Made by a program: the position numbers and the translations under genes. Shown here piece after piece: positions 5,598 to 6,259 of a stretch of DNA of 6,259 nucleotides; the first letter of the stretch is position 1, and every line of letters begins with the position of its first letter. Below the pieces are notes generated by a model that was not told the DNA's origin, did no database searches, and saw only the letters and a program-made list of their open reading frames with translations. Source of the DNA: Oceanospirillaceae bacterium (GTDB lineage Bacteria > Pseudomonadota > Gammaproteobacteria > Pseudomonadales > Balneatricaceae); the NCBI GenBank assembly GCA_003521845.1, contig DPHB01000056.1, forward strand, positions 828-7,086, in the 5' to 3' direction.

Positions 5598-6259
5598 TTA
5601 CTTGGACAACCAAGCGTTGAAACGTTCGTTCAACTGGTCTTGGTTATCTGCCCAGAACTCAAAGTCGTTCTGTAGAGCAGTAGCAAAGTTGGCTGGAGCC
5701 GTAGGCATGTGTGGTGCCATCTTCAGGTCAGGCTGATTGTGGTAAGAAGATACCAATGGCGCAGAAGACTTACGTACAGGACCGTAAGAAATCCAGCTTG
5801 CTTGATCAGCTAGAGCCTGAGTACCAGTGGAGAACTTGATGAAGTCCAAAGTGGCTTCCATGTTCTTTGCACCCTTAGGAATTACCCACAAGTCCAAATC
5901 CCATACTTGGCCGTCCCACATGATTTCGAAAGGCTTGCCTTCGGCAGCAACGGCGTTAAAGATACGGCCGTTGTAGGCAGTAGTCATAACAACTTCACCG
6001 TCAGCAAGTAGCTGTGGTGGCTGTGCACCCGCTTCCCACCAAACAACCGAGTCACGGATAGAGTCTAGCTTAGCAAAGGCACGGTCAATACCTGCGTCAG
6101 TGCTTAGTACTTCGTATACGTCACCAGGAGCAACGCCGTCAGCCATTAGCGCCATTTCTAGGTTAGGCTTAGGACCCTTACGTAGACCACGCTTACCAGG
6201 AATCTTGGCAGTGTCAAAGAAGTCAGCCATGCTGTTAACGCCTGAGGTCTTGGAACCGT
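5598..6259 (-). CDS. Polyamine-type periplasmic solute-binding protein, C-terminal part (5' end outside window)
   Basis: Substrate-binding component of the ABC importer, secreted to the periplasm, where it captures solute and delivers it to the two permeases. The frame stays open through the right edge with no stop, so the Met at 6230 is internal; 219 residues are visible of a family size of about 340-380. The signal peptide and first lobe are missing. Family features include VVWWEAGAQPPQLLADGEV followed by TTAYNGRIFNAV (the hinge and ligand-cleft region of PotD/PotF-type proteins), WDLDLWVIPKGAKN, the DFIKFSTGTQALAD helix, and the SYGPVRKSS segment close to the C terminus. Trp and Asp/Glu residues in the cleft fit an amine ligand, but the ligand cannot be assigned. 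As first visible gene of the - strand operon it is followed by an mRNA stem and then the permeases. No ATPase gene is in the window. Confidence 0.9.
   Translation of the reverse strand, partial: GSKTSGVNSMADFFDTAKIPGKRGLRKGPKPNLEMALMADGVAPGDVYEVLSTDAGIDRAFAKLDSIRDSVVWWEAGAQPPQLLADGEVVMTTAYNGRIFNAVAAEGKPFEIMWDGQVWDLDLWVIPKGAKNMEATLDFIKFSTGTQALADQASWISYGPVRKSSAPLVSSYHNQPDLKMAPHMPTAPANFATALQNDFEFWADNQDQLNERFNAWLSK

Noticed and set aside
5598..6230. Binding-protein gene starting at the ATG complementary to 6228-6230
   Set aside because: The frame continues without a stop to the right edge, the product would lack a signal peptide and first lobe, and the family is much longer.
1..6259. CRISPR array, tRNA/rRNA gene, or intact insertion sequence
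   Set aside because: No regularly spaced direct repeats, no cloverleaf or rRNA-like stretch, and no transposase reading frame were seen.

Overview
The window looks like ordinary chromosomal DNA of a Gram-negative proteobacterium. A marine or otherwise aquatic gammaproteobacterium is my best guess. The base composition is moderate, the sarcosine oxidase has the heterotetrameric (alpha/gamma subunit) form, and the transporter has a periplasmic binding protein. The genus cannot be fixed from sequence alone.

Layout: two gene blocks converge near position 2170-2341. On the + strand, the window opens inside soxA (sarcosine oxidase alpha subunit, last 353 residues). It overlaps soxG (gamma subunit) by 8 bases, and a strong intrinsic terminator follows at 1694-1721. 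A small four-helix membrane protein of the MAPEG family comes next (1750-2169). On the - strand, reading right to left, are the C-terminal part of a polyamine-type periplasmic binding protein (5598 to the right edge), a PotB-like permease (4236-5495), a PotC-like permease (3171-4214), an intrinsic terminator (3112-3140) and a class I glutamine amidotransferase (about 2342-3073). The transporter's ATPase is not in the window and is probably upstream, beyond the right edge.

Function: SoxA and SoxG belong to the complex that demethylates sarcosine to glycine, with the methyl group passed to tetrahydrofolate. This is the last step of glycine betaine/choline breakdown. The transporter block imports a small cationic or amine-type solute, probably a polyamine by family. 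The amidotransferase lies downstream in the same direction but is separated by a terminator, so it is probably a separate transcription unit. A link between amine import, glutamine amide chemistry and sarcosine oxidation is only suggested by neighbourhood.

Non-coding structure: the convergent gap holds an imperfect hairpin (2282-2340) and an apparent degenerate second copy (2205-2254). A 17-base palindrome lies behind soxG (1662-1678). These resemble the short palindromes associated with REP/Y1-transposase (RAYT) systems. A 12-base-pair stem between the binding-protein and permease genes pairs fully only in the - strand transcript, through a G-U wobble, and looks like an mRNA stability or attenuation element. 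I see no convincing evidence of a wholly new system. The items most worth checking are the large extracytoplasmic insert in the PotB-like permease, the two permeases' shared departures from the family norm, and the intergenic palindromes.
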